This document shows, piece after piece, positions 8,726 to 19,029 of a stretch of 64,000 nucleotides of DNA. Each line of letters starts with the position of its first letter. Position 1 is the stretch's first letter. The notes under the pieces are model-generated. The model ran no database searches and had not been told where the DNA came from. It saw only the letters and a program-made list of their open reading frames with translations. The stretch is from NCBI GenBank assembly GCA_951799405.1, contig OX637363.1, positions 620,001-684,000 of the forward strand. The letters are read 5' to 3'. The translations under genes were made by a program, and so were the position numbers. This stretch comes from Agapetus fuscipes (lineage: Eukaryota; Arthropoda; Insecta; Trichoptera; Glossosomatidae).

Positions 8726-9052
8726 TAGGCTTGGCACAAAAAGAATAAGATTGTCAAGGGCTCCACCGGAATAGAAACTGCGCTGTTTTTTTTTCAAACG
8801 CGCTAGTCATCTTGATTCGCTTGAGATGTTAGTAGGAATTAGCAGCAACTTTGCGTGTACCTATTTTAGAATGTATCTCTCCTACAATAATGGTACTTAT
8901 TGGAAAGTTTGTTGGAAAACTAAAGTAAAATACCATTAATCTCCATTTCACTTCTGATTGTAAAAGTTTTGATTAAATTTTACAAATTGCACACACTAAC
9001 ACTTCGTGTACCTACGTGGATGCTCCTTTATTTTATTACTCTTACTAAGGTA

Positions 9053-9123
9053 TGTAGTATAGTTGTTAACACTTAGGACTCGTTATCCGAAGGTCGTCAG
9101 TTCGATTCCCGGTGCAGTCTTGT
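9053..9123 (+). other. tRNA-Thr-like pseudo-tRNA
   Basis: An anticodon arm GGA CTCGTTA TCC (CGT anticodon) and a T arm with B box GGTCGTCAGTTCGATTCCC. The acceptor stem does not pair well, so it is a pseudo-tRNA or a SINE head rather than a functional gene. Confidence 0.45.
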
Positions 9124-9135
9124 CTTAAAAAAAAA

Positions 9136-9434
9136 TTAAATTAGGCTGATTTATTTGGTGAGCGCTGTTTTTGTGTGTATCACACCTCAAGAGCCCTCTG
9201 CGAGCTTGGTCGTCGCTGTAGAAAGCGCCAATTCTCAAGCAAGACCCAGTTGTTGTAAGGCTGGATGGACCTTTTAATGACCGGTCTTTGTTGACCGGTT
9301 TATGAATTTTTCAACCCAGCGAAGAGCAAATTTGAAAATATAAATGGTATATTTTTTGTGCTCCGCCGGGATTCGAACCCACGACCTTCCAGTTACGAGT
9401 CCGAAGTGTTACCACCTGGACTACGGACCGGTCT
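9136..9434 (-). mobile_element. S1 SINE, full tRNA-like form
   Basis: TTTATTTGGTGAGCGCTG tail side at the left, body, then head 9360-9434 with B box and GTTACCACCTGGACTACGG A-box arm. Confidence 0.85.
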
Positions 9435-9451
9435 ACATAATTGTTTTGTAT

Positions 9452-9728
9452 CCTGCCGCCATTCCTCTAGGGGTGGCCGGTACCTCCACACAAGTGCCTC
9501 CACTTGACTCTGTCCTTGCATACTTCTTTCATCTCATCTAATTTCATCACTCTTTTCATGCATGCTCTTCTCTTGTTTCCACTCTGTAAATTCCATTCAT
9601 TAGCAATCTCACTTATCTGATCAATCCATTCTTTCCTAGGTCTTCCCCTTCCACGCTTACCTATTAAAATTCCCTTTATATACTTTTTTTTGTCAGTCGG
9701 TCTTCATTCATCCTTTCAATATGTCCAT
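9452..9728 (-). pseudogene. LINE-A' ORF C-terminal fragment
   Basis: Minus strand encodes ...KGILIGKRGRGRPRKEWIDQISEIANEWN... and ends with the GGTGHP-like stop region (CCGCCATTCCTCTAGGGG), the LINE-A' terminus. Confidence 0.75.
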
Positions 9729-9747
9729 AATATTATGAAGCCTTACA

Positions 9748-9870
9748 ATAAAGTGGTATTGCTTGAGGATTGGCGCTTTATATAGCAACGACCAAGATCG
9801 CAGAGACCTCTTGAGGTGTGAATTGCACAAAAAAGCAGTCACCAAATAAATCTTCCTAATATACATCTCA
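9748..9870 (+). mobile_element. S1 SINE 3' part
   Basis: GCTTGAGGATTGGCGCTTTA, CGACCAAGATCGCAGAG and CACCAAATAAATCTTCCTAA tail. Confidence 0.75.
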
Positions 9871-9899
9871 TTTGTGTACCTTAAATAAGCTTCACAATG

Positions 9900-10363
9900 T
9901 AAGTTGCAAAGATATATTAACATTCAAAGCTCATATCAAATGCATGCCCACAAACAAACACGTGTAGTTCGAGCTTACAAATGCTGAATGTGTACTTACA
10001 AATAAAATTCCAAACCTCAAATAAACATTCACCTTGAAACACTTGCTGACCTTCCCTGAAACAGGGGTGACATTGGCAAAGTGAACCATCTTTTACAGTA
10101 TGGGTGGTCAGCCTCATCTAAATCTAAGCTGCAAAGATATGTATCATTTGAGATTCATATTAAATGCATTCCCACAAGCAGACACGCATAATTTTGCGTT
10201 CACACATGCCGCATGTGGACATACAATATAAAAAAAACCCAATCTCAAATGAACATAAGCCCTGCAAATCTTGCCGACCTTCCCTGAAACAGGGGTGACA
10301 TTGGCAAAGTGAACCATCTTTTACAGTGTGGGTGGTCAGCCTCAAACCAGCCTATAAGTCAAG
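9900..10363 (-). repeat. Two abutting LINE-A 3' ends (b at 9900-10116, c at 10117-10363)
   Basis: Each has its own TCTAAG tail and hairpin. The b copy stops at CAGCCTCAT, where the c copy's tail begins, so one inserted next to or into the other. Confidence 0.85.
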
Positions 10364-10374
10364 GAATCGAAGGC

Positions 10375-10460
10375 ACTAAATACAAATATGTGATAAAATG
10401 GTTTGGACATGTAGAAAGAATAGACGAAAATAGGAAATGTGAAAAGAAAAACAGGAACAG
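10375..10460 (+). pseudogene. LINE-A ORF scrap
   Basis: Encodes KYKYVIKWFGHVERIDENR, the WFGH motif region, then diverges. 10460-10835 holds two overlapping frames with no recognisable product. Confidence 0.55.
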
Positions 10461-10835
10461 AAGTCCGAGGTCTTTTTGATTACACTGAAGACTCTCTTGG
10501 GAACATGGCGAAAATGGTTGAATGTAAAAAATGTCCTTATCTGTCGTATCTGCCGCGTAATTTGTGCTCACATAACGTATTCAAAGCCCGCCACTCCATT
10601 CCCGCTCCGAGCAGTCGGCTTATTTAGGGCCTGTTATGACCGTTCATACAGGGACCAATTTATTCAGACCCTAAACGGTGCGCAGCCTCATACCAAAAGG
10701 GTTCAAATAGCTCCAGATTTCCACTTCGTATACAAGTCAAGTGGTGCGTTTGATCCGTACTTATGTACGGTGTTGAATCTTGGAACCATTTTTTTTTTTT
10801 ATAAAATGGAGCAATTCTTTGACTGAGAGTTTTTT

Positions 10836-10945
10836 GAAAAAAAAAAAAAAGATTTGTGAAGAGGAATGCAATTCACCAACCTATGCTGCCTGTCCAGAAA
10901 CAGGTATATATATCATCAATTAATAATTCATTATTGTTTGTCGCA
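10836..10945 (-). mobile_element. S3 SINE 3' part
   Basis: The A-run at 10838-10852 may belong to the tail. GAATGCAATTCACCAACCTA and CAATTAATAATTCATTATTG are shared with 40075-40205 and 53570-53690. Confidence 0.7.
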
Positions 10946-10994
10946 TTAGAAAGAGCGGATTTTTTTTTATCGATTAATTGTCAATATAATATTA

Positions 10995-11262
10995 ACCCCC
11001 AATGATGATGATTTTTATAGCGCCGTTTCGTGACTACTGTCACTGCAAGGGCGCTTTCAGGCTTAACGCGGCGGTGAAGAAATGGGTCATTCCCTTCTTG
11101 AAGCTCTCGATCCCTTCCTTGGCGCGCACTTCTGGGGGCAGCTGATTCCAAGTGGACGGTCCCGCAACGCTAATGACCCCCAAAAATAATGCAACGCTAA
11201 AGACCCCCAAAAAAAAGACCCCCAAAAATAATGCAACGCTAAAGACCCCCAAAAATAATGTT
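10995..11262 (-). pseudogene. CR1-like LINE 3' end with an in-frame tandem repeat
   Basis: Minus strand ends ...ISVAGPSTWNQLPPEVRAKEGIESFKKGMTHFF...LKAPLQ, followed by GGCGCTATAAAAATCATCATC, the family's ATC-type tail. At 11163-11262 a short unit (GCAACGCTAAAGACCCCC) is repeated about four times, extending the FSVA codons in frame. Confidence 0.75.
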
Positions 11263-12190
11263 CCTAGACACACGCGTAAAATTCTCGCGGACCGTAGTAT
11301 ACCTGGGCGTTTCCCTGAACGCCAACTTCCCCTTCGTTGAGCACGCGAAAGCCATCACCCAGAAGGCGAATAGAGCATTCGGGAAGATGGCTCGACTATC
11401 GAACACGTCGTGGGGCCTGCGGGGTCGTGCACTCCGCATCCTCTATGACTCGGTCTTCCTCGGCACCGCCGCTTATGCGGCGTCATGCTGGGCGGACAAG
11501 TGTCGGCGTGGAAATGCACGACGCGCGGCGCTTTCCGGTCAGAGGAGTTCGTTGCTCCTCCTGACAAAAGCGTACCGATCCACCGCGACGGACTCGCTCC
11601 CGGCCCTAGCCGGGGTGCTCCCCCTCGACCTCGAGCTCCAGTACCGCGCCGCTATCGGTTCTCTCAGGCGAGGCCTCCCGGCCAAGCTTGAACATCAGGT
11701 GATCCCGCCGCCGCCGGATGGACGCCTGACGCAGCGTGTCAGGGACTCGGTTCGCGACGCTATATACGCACAGTGGCAAAGGTACTGGGACGTCACATCG
11801 TGTGACAAGGTCATCTACTCCTTTTTTCCGTCGATCAGGGAGCGCATGGCTGCGCGGTGGCTCGTCCCGGACCACTTCACCAGCCAGTTCCTCACTGGTC
11901 ACGGGAAATTTGCGCACTACCTTTTAGAACGGGGCGTCATCTCTCAGGGTGGAGGGGAGTGTTTGTGCGGACCCATTGCCCAGGACGTGCGGCACGTCCT
12001 GTGGGATTGCCCTCTGCTGCACTCTCAACGAGAGCTCCTCATCGACGCAGTCCGGCCGGCCGGTTCCGGACCGGTCGGCTACGCGGACCTCGTTGCCAGT
12101 AGAGCCAACTACCTTGCATTCCGCCGCTTCTGCCAGTCCTGGCACGAGTTCGCAGCCGCGGGCTCAAGACTGGGCAGAGGTGACCATTAG
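11258..12190 (+). pseudogene. R1-clade LINE ORF2 C-terminal part (5'-truncated)
   Basis: 310 codons open. The YLGVSL...F..HAKAITQKANRAFGKMARL...WGLRGRALRILYDSV segment follows the RT palm, and the C-terminal zinc-knuckle-like C-x-CG...H-x4-C (CLCGPIAQDVRHVLWDCP) lies near residues 240-260. This matches the R1/TRAS group. The catalytic RT and endonuclease parts are missing. Base composition is strikingly GC-rich compared with the window. The 3' UTR probably runs to about 12370. The intact frame suggests recent arrival. Confidence 0.85.
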
Positions 12191-12415
12191 CCCTCAGTCA
12201 GTCCTCGCGACACCCATACATATTGACGTATGTACACCCATAACTTACTGCGCTCAGCGCGGATGGCAACTCGTTCGATACACGTCAATGAAGGGCTCCC
12301 GTCAGGCACATTAGCTTCAGTAACCTCGACGTTCTTGGGAGGGTGGGACTTCTTAGAGTCATGCGTTAGCCCCTGATTTGAGGATCCTCTTTTTCCTTTC
12401 TTGAGTAGAGTAACT

Positions 12416-12757
12416 TTAGCTGATTAACTTCAACGGGAAGGCCTTCCGCCGCCAAAAAAACATTGCAAGTGAAGTATCACCAAGTGAAGCGACTCCGCAT
12501 GAGTTGTATGAACTTGGTGGGTGGAGGTGGGTAAAGTGCCTGGTCCCGCAACGGCGAAAGCGCGGTCTCCGAACACTGTGCTTCTTTTTCTGCCTTGTGT
12601 ACTGACAGAGGTACATAAGAGCACTGTCGGCAGATCGCAGAGTGAGCCTCCTCTCACTCAGACTCTTCGGTATTATCAACTCCTGCAAGTACTCTGGCGC
12701 CACTCCATGCAGCGCTTTATGCATCGTGAGACCCAGCTTGAATTTGATCCTTTCTGG
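12416..12757 (-). pseudogene. CR1-like LINE C-terminus with frameshift
   Basis: The minus frame reads ...LTMHKALHGVAPEYLQELIIPKSLSERRLTLRSADSAL and then shifts to another frame with STVFGDRAFAVAGP. At least one frameshift. A younger CR1-like copy adjoins it on the right. Confidence 0.8.
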
Positions 12758-13300
12758 GATGATGATGATGAATGATTTATTTCCTGTGGCGCCATTTAAT
12801 GGTCCAGGACCATCTCAAGGGCGCCATGGCTTCTGGAAAAAAGCAGTGTCTTCAGTCCCTTTCTGAAGGTGGTGGTAGGCTGGTTCGCGCGCAAATTGTT
12901 CCAGGCAACCGGCCCGGCCACCGCAAAGCTCCTGTCTGCAAAATTTGATGTATTCGCTCTTTTGGGCACTATGACCTTGTTGGAAGCAGTGAGGGCAGAG
13001 CGTAGTGGTCTTTTTAAAGGCTTATCGACAGAGCATAGCTCAGCGAGACATGGGGGTGCCGTGCCGTTCAGGGCCCTATGTACAGTGAGACACAACTTAA
13101 ATTCTACCCACTCTCGGACCCTCAGCCAGTGCAGTTCTCTCAGCAATGGCGAAATATGACAGCTCTTTCTTTGTCGAAAAATTGCCCTGGCAGCAGCATT
13201 GAAAGCCATTTGCGATCAAATAATTTCTGTGGTAGTCCTCAACCAGTGGAGCTTCTGCAGGAGTGGGGCTACATATCAATGTTACATATCTTTGCAACAT
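12757..13300 (-). pseudogene. CR1-like LINE C-terminus with (ATC)n tail
   Basis: 137-codon frame at 13209-12796: RKSCHISPLLRELHWLRVREWVEFKL...HRALNGTAPPCLAEL...FADRSFAVAGPVAWNNL...FRKGLKTLLF, the classic C-terminus of CR1-group RTs. The tail (CATCATCATCATC) lies at 12757-12772. Confidence 0.85.
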
Positions 13301-13433
13301 AGATTATATTGGATAAATACACGTATACGAAGTCGAAATCTTTCTGAGCTTACTCTAGGGAATTTCGGCCTCGCAGTTACATGATAATATACGTAAGTAA
13401 TATTGCATGTCTCACTTCACTAGCGTTCCCTTA

Positions 13434-14251
13434 GAGCTCGTTCCCACTTGTCGTGTGTCGGATCCGTATTTAATCGGAGGTTCCAGTGGCAGAACATTAT
13501 GTATGGAGCTATTCACCTGTCTTGTCTTGTCTTGTATCTTGCCGCCATTCCTCTAGAGGTGACCAGTACCTCCACACAAGCACCTCCACTTGACTCTGTC
13601 CTTGCATACTTCTTTTATCTCATCTAGTTTCATCACTCTTATCACGCACGTTCTTTAGATTCTCTTCATTCGCAATCTTACTTATCTGATCAATCCATTT
13701 TTTCCTAGGTCTTCCCCTTCCACGCTTACCTATTACATTCCCTTTATTCACTTTTTTTGTCATTGCGAAAACCCACCTCATACCCATTCCGTTTATACAC
13801 TTCCATCCGGGGAAGCGTATCACAGAACGCTCATGCAATGCTATATTTTTTTTTTGTGGCGGAAGGCCTTCCCGATGGTCGTGACTGTCAGTCGGTCTTC
13901 ATTGATCCTTTCAATATGTCCAAACCATCGCATCACACTTCTTTGAACTTTCACTTTCACGCTTTCTTTTACTCCGCATTCATTCAGAACCCATTCGTTT
14001 CTCACTCTATCTTTCAGTGTTTTTCCTGGCATACTTCTCAAATGAGCCATTTCTACGGTGCATACCTTATTTACTTCTCTTTCATTCACCGTCCACGACT
14101 CGCTTCCATACATTAGGGTCGGCAACAATATACAATTGTGTACCGCCATTTTATCACACACTTATCGGAAACCGATTTTGTCCGGAATGTTCTGCCACTG
14201 GAACCTCCGATTAATATACGCATCCGACAACCGACAAGTGGGAACGAGCTC
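13434..14251. mobile_element. DNA element with 65-bp termini and TTA duplication, carrying a LINE
   Basis: GAGCTCGTTCCCACTTGTCG and its inverse bound the element. Arms match for about 65 bp with few changes, down to GTGGCAGAACATT. TTA flanks both ends (13431-13433, 14252-14254). All internal DNA is LINE-A'. The 3-bp TWA site suggests Harbinger-type mobilisation. Confidence 0.75.
13515..14155 (-). pseudogene. LINE-A' ORF C-terminal region, broken
   Basis: The minus frame starts LLPTLMYGSESWTVNEREVNKVCTVEMAHLR...GKTLKDRVRNEW... VMRWFGHIERINEDRL. It is interrupted near 13850 by a T-run and about 30 unrelated bases, then continues KGNVIGKRGRGRPRKKWIDQISKIANEE. No RT palm. Confidence 0.8.
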
Positions 14252-14636
14252 TTACACTCGCCGATATGTTTGTTGGAGGGAAGCCGACTTTTATTACAAT
14301 TTGCGCGGGAAATGCACGTGAAACTCATAAAACTCACCTGGAGGGAAAAGTGTCATAAAGTGTGTGTAAAATATGACATTAAACGTCGTAAATGCACTCG
14401 AGATTTATTTTCTATTTTCTTATGTTTCTTCCGATCAATGTTTATTTGCTTTCAATGTAATTTTCTTTCTCTGTTTCTATTTTCCTTAATGTATTTTTCA
14501 ATGTATGTATTTTTATATGGCTGGTCATGTATTGCACCCTCTGCGTGACTGAGCTGTAATAAAGATTTATTATTATTATTATTATTATTATGTGAATATA
14601 TTCTTATATCTGGATATCCAGAGTCATAATGCAACG

Positions 14637-15078
14637 AGAGCCTGTATGAAGAAGGTTATGACTCTGGATGAAATGAAAGAAGTGTGTAAGGGCAGAAAGA
14701 AATGGCGGTTGATCTGAAATGTTGGCGGCTAGGACTAAGGTTTTTAAGTTAGATTTTTGAATGATGTTTTAGTTTTGATGTCGAAACATATTATTTGTTG
14801 ATTTAAAAAATGTAATTTGTCGTGTATGTTCCTTGACTTATAGGTTGGTATGCGGCTGACCACCGATGTTGTAGAAAATGGTTCACCTTGCCAATGTCAC
14901 CCCTGTTTCAGGGTCTGAAGGTCAGCAAGAGTTGCAGGGCTTATGTTCATTTGAGACGGGTTTTACATTGCAGGTTCACATGCGGCATGCAAGCGCGAAC
15001 TTATACGTGTCTGCTTGTGGGAATGCATTTATATGCATTCTTAACGTAATTTATCTTTGCAACTTAGATTATAGATAC
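14637..15078 (+). repeat. LINE-A 3' end with ORF end, UTR subfamily a
   Basis: ORF end (ACMKKVMTLDEMKEVCKGRKKWRLI, with a stop replacing the next codon), the UTR, a short insertion after CAGGG, and a TTAGATTATAGA tail. Confidence 0.85.
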
Positions 15079-15222
15079 TCGTCGCTACAAAGCACCAATA
15101 CTCAAACAAGACTCAGTTGCTGTAAGGCTGGATGGACCTTTAGTGACCGGTCTTTGGTAAAGGTTGTATGAATTTTTCAACCCAGCGAAGAGCGTATATT
15201 TGAAAATATAAATTGTATAGGT
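15079..15222 (-). mobile_element. S1 SINE body fragment
   Basis: CGTCGCTACAAAGCACCAAT, GTTGCTGTAAGGCTGGATGG and TTTTTCAACCCAGCGAAGAG. Neither head nor tail. 15223-15490 otherwise shows only a short TAACC array. Confidence 0.75.
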
Positions 15223-15556
15223 AAGACTTTTTAGAGTACGGTATTCACACAGTGAAAATTCATTTCTCATATACATTGTATATTATTTTGGTTGGTATTA
15301 TGTGCACGGCGAAGTTGACTTACTTTATTCGCAAAGTTGCAAACTTGTAGACACGAAACCGTGCAAATGGATGAACCTGACGTAACCTAACCTAACCTAA
15401 CTATGAATAAGTTTATAACAAAAAGTAAAGCAACATAAATAATAACAATAAACCACATTAACAAACTTACCAGCGGCTGCCGTGCGCATAAGAATAAGGT
15501 ATTTTTTCGCTCCGCCGGGATTCGAACCCACAACCTACCATTTACGAGTCTGAAGT

Positions 15557-16173
15557 GTTCCTTGACTTATAAGTTGGTATGAGGCTGACCACCCATACTG
15601 TAAAAAATGTTTCACTTTGCTAATGTCACCCCTGTTTCAGGGAAGGTCGGCAAGAGTTGCAGGGCTTATGTTCATTTGAGATTCGGTTTTTATATTGAAG
15701 GTCCACATGCGGCATGTGTGAGCGCGAAATTATGCGTGTCTGCTTGTGGGAATGCATTTAATATTCTTATGTAAGTAGTAGATTAATTTAGGTGTACCTA
15801 CATCGTAGGTAGCAATAATTATGATAGGCTTAAGAAATGTAGAAATGAAATAATCCCTTTGTACTCTCGAAGCTGGTAGAGAATTCGAGAGTGTGCTGGC
15901 AAATTGGTCCCTAGAGACTTCTGTCCCTGAGGGTATATAAGGAGCAAAATTGGGTGCAGGAGGGCAGATAGATATTCGCGGTGCTGAACTGTGAAATAAA
16001 TTTAAGTTGCTAAAAGTGTGAACAATAAATATAAAATGGTCAAATAAATTAAGTGTAAATAAATATCCAAAAAGACCAGTTTTTTGTTGTTTAAAGTCTA
16101 TCCGAACCCAAAAACACTACAATATGAATCTCAAATGATACATATCTTTGCAACTTAGATTTAGATTAGATTT
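15557..16173 (+). repeat. LINE-A 3' end (c) with 8-bp target duplication, split by a solo LTR
   Basis: Begins CCTTGACTTATAAGTTGGTA and ends (TTAGATT)n. The flanking GAAGTGTT duplication shows a target-primed insertion whose 5' end is in the UTR. Interrupted at 15765-16121. Confidence 0.85.
15765..16121 (+). mobile_element. Solo LTR (357 bp), ATAT target duplication
   Basis: Flanked by ATAT (15761-15764, 16122-16125). It ends in CACTACA and starts TCTTATG (a changed TG). A TATA box (GGGTATATAAGG) near 15932 and AATAAA signals near 15993 and 16027 give LTR structure. ATAT 4-bp sites are typical of some Ty3/gypsy elements. Confidence 0.7.
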
Positions 16174-16606
16174 AGAAGTGTTGCCACTGGACTACGGACC
16201 GGTCGAACAGTGTTTTTAAATATTAAAAATAAAAATATTTTTTATTTGCCGCAGTGTGACCTTGCATGTTTTTTTTTTCCTTTTGAGAAATATCATCCAA
16301 TATTCTCGCGTTGATGAAGTCGGACGTCTTTCCTTTATGGATTGGCAGAGAAAGGCTCGGGCATCAAAAATTTACCCGCGTCGTAAAACAAAAGGGTGGA
16401 GAGCAACACCACCTGGTGACGAATCACGGAATTATTGATTGCTACAATCTTGTCTCAGAAGGAAAACTTATTTTAAACTGCTGTCTACAAGAAACTCATT
16501 TCAATCAAGTTGATTAAGATGTATTTACAATAACATCTAATAACTACACGGTTTAAATTAATCAATCGGATATAAAAAAAACCGTTATAAGAGAACTCAC
16601 ATTATT

Positions 16607-16644
16607 TTCGACATTTCGTTATGGACGTAGCTAACGTCTTCAGG
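16607..16644 (-). ncRNA. Hammerhead ribozyme-like motif
   Basis: Minus strand: CTGAAGA, helix II GTTA/TAAC with a long loop, GAAA, then TGTC. Helix III is minimal and helix I is weak. A divergent member; possibly inactive. Confidence 0.45.
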
Positions 16645-16719
16645 AGACATCCTCTCTGTGCGGCGACTGAGGATGAACTGATTTTTGATCTAACTGACTG
16701 ATCTAAACCTAACAATTGA

Positions 16720-16912
16720 TGAAGATGGTGTGGGACGTATGGAGGAAATGAGTGATGAAAGACTGATAAGAATTTGGATGAAAAAGGTTATGTTCCTGAA
16801 TGAAATGAAACAGTATGAAAGGAAAGAAAGAAATGGTGGTTAATCTGCATTGTCAGCGATTATAATCTATAATAATCTAAGTTGCAAAGATATATTAACA
16901 ATAAAAGCTCCG
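16720..16912. pseudogene. LINE-A ORF end (+) followed by an inverted UTR scrap (-)
   Basis: 16720-16858 encodes ...MKKVMFLNEMKQYERKE and GGTTAATCTGCATTGTCAGCG. 16860-16912 is the tail end of a minus copy (AATCTAAGTTGCAAAGATAT). Confidence 0.65.
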
Positions 16913-17395
16913 ACACTGATGTATGGAAGTGAGGCGTGGACAGTTAATGAATGTAAGCTGAGTAAAGTATGTACGGTTGAAATGGCTTACCTGAGAGCAA
17001 TGGCTGGAAAGACACTGAATGATAGAGTACGTAATGATTGGGGGATGAACGAGTGTGGTATAAAAGAGAATAAGAGAATGAAAGTACAAAAAAGTACGAT
17101 GAGATGGTTCGGACATCTCGAAAGAATGGATGATGAACGACTTACGAAGAAAGTGTACAAAGGAAATGTCAGAGGAAAGCGCGGAAGGGGAAGGCCGAGG
17201 AAAGAATGGTTAGACCAAATAGGTGAGATTTCGAAAGCATGGAACCTGCAGAGTGAGAATAAGAGAAGAGTATGTATGAAAAAGGTGATGAGTATTGAGG
17301 AAATGAAAGTGGTTTGTAAGGACAGAAAAAAATGGAGGCGCATCTGCGGAGGTACCGGCCACCCCTAGTGGAACGGCGGCAGGATACAGTACAGT
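16900..17395 (+). pseudogene. LINE-A' ORF C-terminal 150 codons, open, with (ACAGT)n tail
   Basis: LMYGSEAWTVNECKLSKVCTVEMAYLRAMAGKTLNDRVRND... MRWFGHLERMDDERLTKKVYKGNVRGKRGRGRPRKEWLDQI... CKDRKKWRRICGGTGHP stop. The stop is followed by only about 30 bp and CAGTACAGTACAGT. The best-preserved LINE-A' end; RT palm absent. Confidence 0.85.
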
Positions 17396-17555
17396 ACAGT
17401 AAAAGCTTATATTAAATGCATGCCCACAAAGTTGATACGAGTTGTGAATTTTTATATAGGTATCTTAGAATACAGATTATTATAATCTTGAATTAACTTA
17501 TTTTCTACAAGTTCACTCTACGTAGCACGAATGCCATATTTGAATGTGCCAGTGT

Positions 17556-17750
17556 AGCTTAACCCTAGAGAGTTCACCGGTAAACGTAGGTCTCCCACCT
17601 GTATTAAATATTTCACATCTGGCACGGTATTTTATCACTGGTGGGACTCCCGAGGTTAGCTATTACCAAATGTCCCAGGCTTAGGGTTCTACCTGCTCAA
17701 GGCCAATAGGCCAAGGACGACACGTGGGCAATCATTTTCATGGAGAGCTT
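17556..17750. other. Possible piggyBac-like terminus
   Basis: TTAACCCTAGAGAGTTCACC resembles a piggyBac end at a TTAA site. No matching inverted right end was found, so this may be chance. The rest of the stretch is unassigned. Confidence 0.25.
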
Positions 17751-17842
17751 TCGTAATATCAAAATATGAATCTAATCTTATCTAATCTAAGTTGCAAAAT
17801 ATATGTAATATTAGAGATTCACTTTATTTGCATTCTCACAGT

Positions 17843-18513
17843 TGTCTGACTATGAAAGTTCAAATAAATAAGACCGTTAGTTCGAGTTTCTACGGATTAC
17901 GGCAAATCAAGCTTGTTAATAACTGTCTACCAATGGAAGCAAGGAAAGCATTAGTAAATGCATTTGTGGTATCTAAAATAGACTACTGCAATAGCTTATA
18001 TGCAGGCCAACCAAAATGTCAATTAAATAGGCTACAATTGGTTGTAAATGCGTGCGCTCGCATGATTGCTGGTCAGTCGAAATTTACACACATTACTTCT
18101 CTTCTCCACAAGCTTCACTGGCTCCGTATACCGGAGCGCATCGAGTTCAAAGTGTGCACGATGGTCCACAAAGCTTTATTTGGAAAAACACCCAAATATC
18201 TCGCTGATTTAATCAAACCAGTCACCCTCGGCAAAAAAAGCCTAACATTGCGCTCAGCTGAGACTGGAGCCAAATCAAGGATTGAAGAACCTGTAAGAAG
18301 AGTTAACACAGTGTTTGGAGAGCGTGCATTTGCAGTTGCTGGCCCTCTGGCCTGGAACCACCTGCCACATCATGTGAGAGAGCTAGAGGACCATGGAAAG
18401 TTCCGGAATGCACTGAAGACAAGAAAATTTCTGGCATCGTTTGCACCAGCGCCCTTGGAGTGACTACATCACGAAACGGCGCTATAAAGAAATCATCAAC
18501 TCATCATCATCAT
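17843..18513 (+). pseudogene. CR1-like LINE C-terminal ORF, uninterrupted
   Basis: About 205 codons open: SSSFYGLRQIKLVNNCLPMEARKALVNAFVVSKIDYCNSLYAG... HITSLLHKLHWLRIPERIEFKVC... KALFGKTPKYLADL... FGERAFAVAGPLAWNHLP... stop at 18463. A GGCGCTATAAAGAAATCATC segment and (ATC)n tail follow. 5'-truncated upstream of the RT thumb. Confidence 0.85.
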
Positions 18514-18573
18514 CATCACAAGCAGACACGTTAAAGTTCGCGCATAAACATGCCGCATGTGGTCCTACAATAT

Positions 18574-19029
18574 TGTTACGTTTTTCCTTAGGGTTCTTTT
18601 AATTAAAACACAAGTTTAACACAAGTTAGCCATACAGTTTATTTACACAGACTTTCTTACAATAGATTTATTTTTAACAGACTTATTCTAACAGATTTAT
18701 TTTAACACACTTATTTATTTCGTACAGATTACATTTATTTTACACCTTATTGGTCGCCCTGGCAACTAGATACTCCTCTGTGTGAGTGCTTCGAAGACTG
18801 ACTCCCTTCAGCCGAATGTCGCCCTTCTTATAGCGGAACCTAGGGGCCATTCTAGCCTGCCCTAGAAAGTTCCACTACCACAGTTGTATAGACGATTCTG
18901 GACATATTTATTTCATGAAGAGTCCATTTCCTACCTACATACACACCTTACAACTACAATCGTCTGGGCCAGAACATTCTCTCAAAACACACGTACACCA
19001 ATAAACATCTACCAGTGTATTTCGTTACA
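18574..19029 (-). mobile_element. Solo LTR (456 bp), ATAT target duplication
   Basis: Starts TGTTACG and ends CGTTACA, a TG...CA boundary with 7-bp inverted ends. ATAT flanks it (18570-18573, 19030-19033). Minus orientation is inferred from CGCTATAAGAAGGG and AATAAA signals downstream of it on that strand. No internal region remains. Confidence 0.85.

Larger units (their letters stand above)
15500..16205 (-). mobile_element. S1 SINE head split by LINE-A
   Basis: 15500-15556 and 16174-16205 rejoin into one tRNA-like head. GAAGTGTT is repeated on both sides of the LINE-A insert as its target duplication. Confidence 0.8.

Noticed and set aside
10476..10826. 116-codon ORF
   Set aside because: No motif, overlaps another frame of equal quality and ends in a T-run; no support for coding.
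11040..11273. Signal-like hydrophobic 77-codon protein
   Set aside because: It is a tandem repeat fused to a CR1-like LINE C-terminus.
17556..17580. piggyBac element
   Set aside because: TTAACCCTAGAGAG resembles one end only; no inverted right end or transposase. Kept as a low-confidence note.
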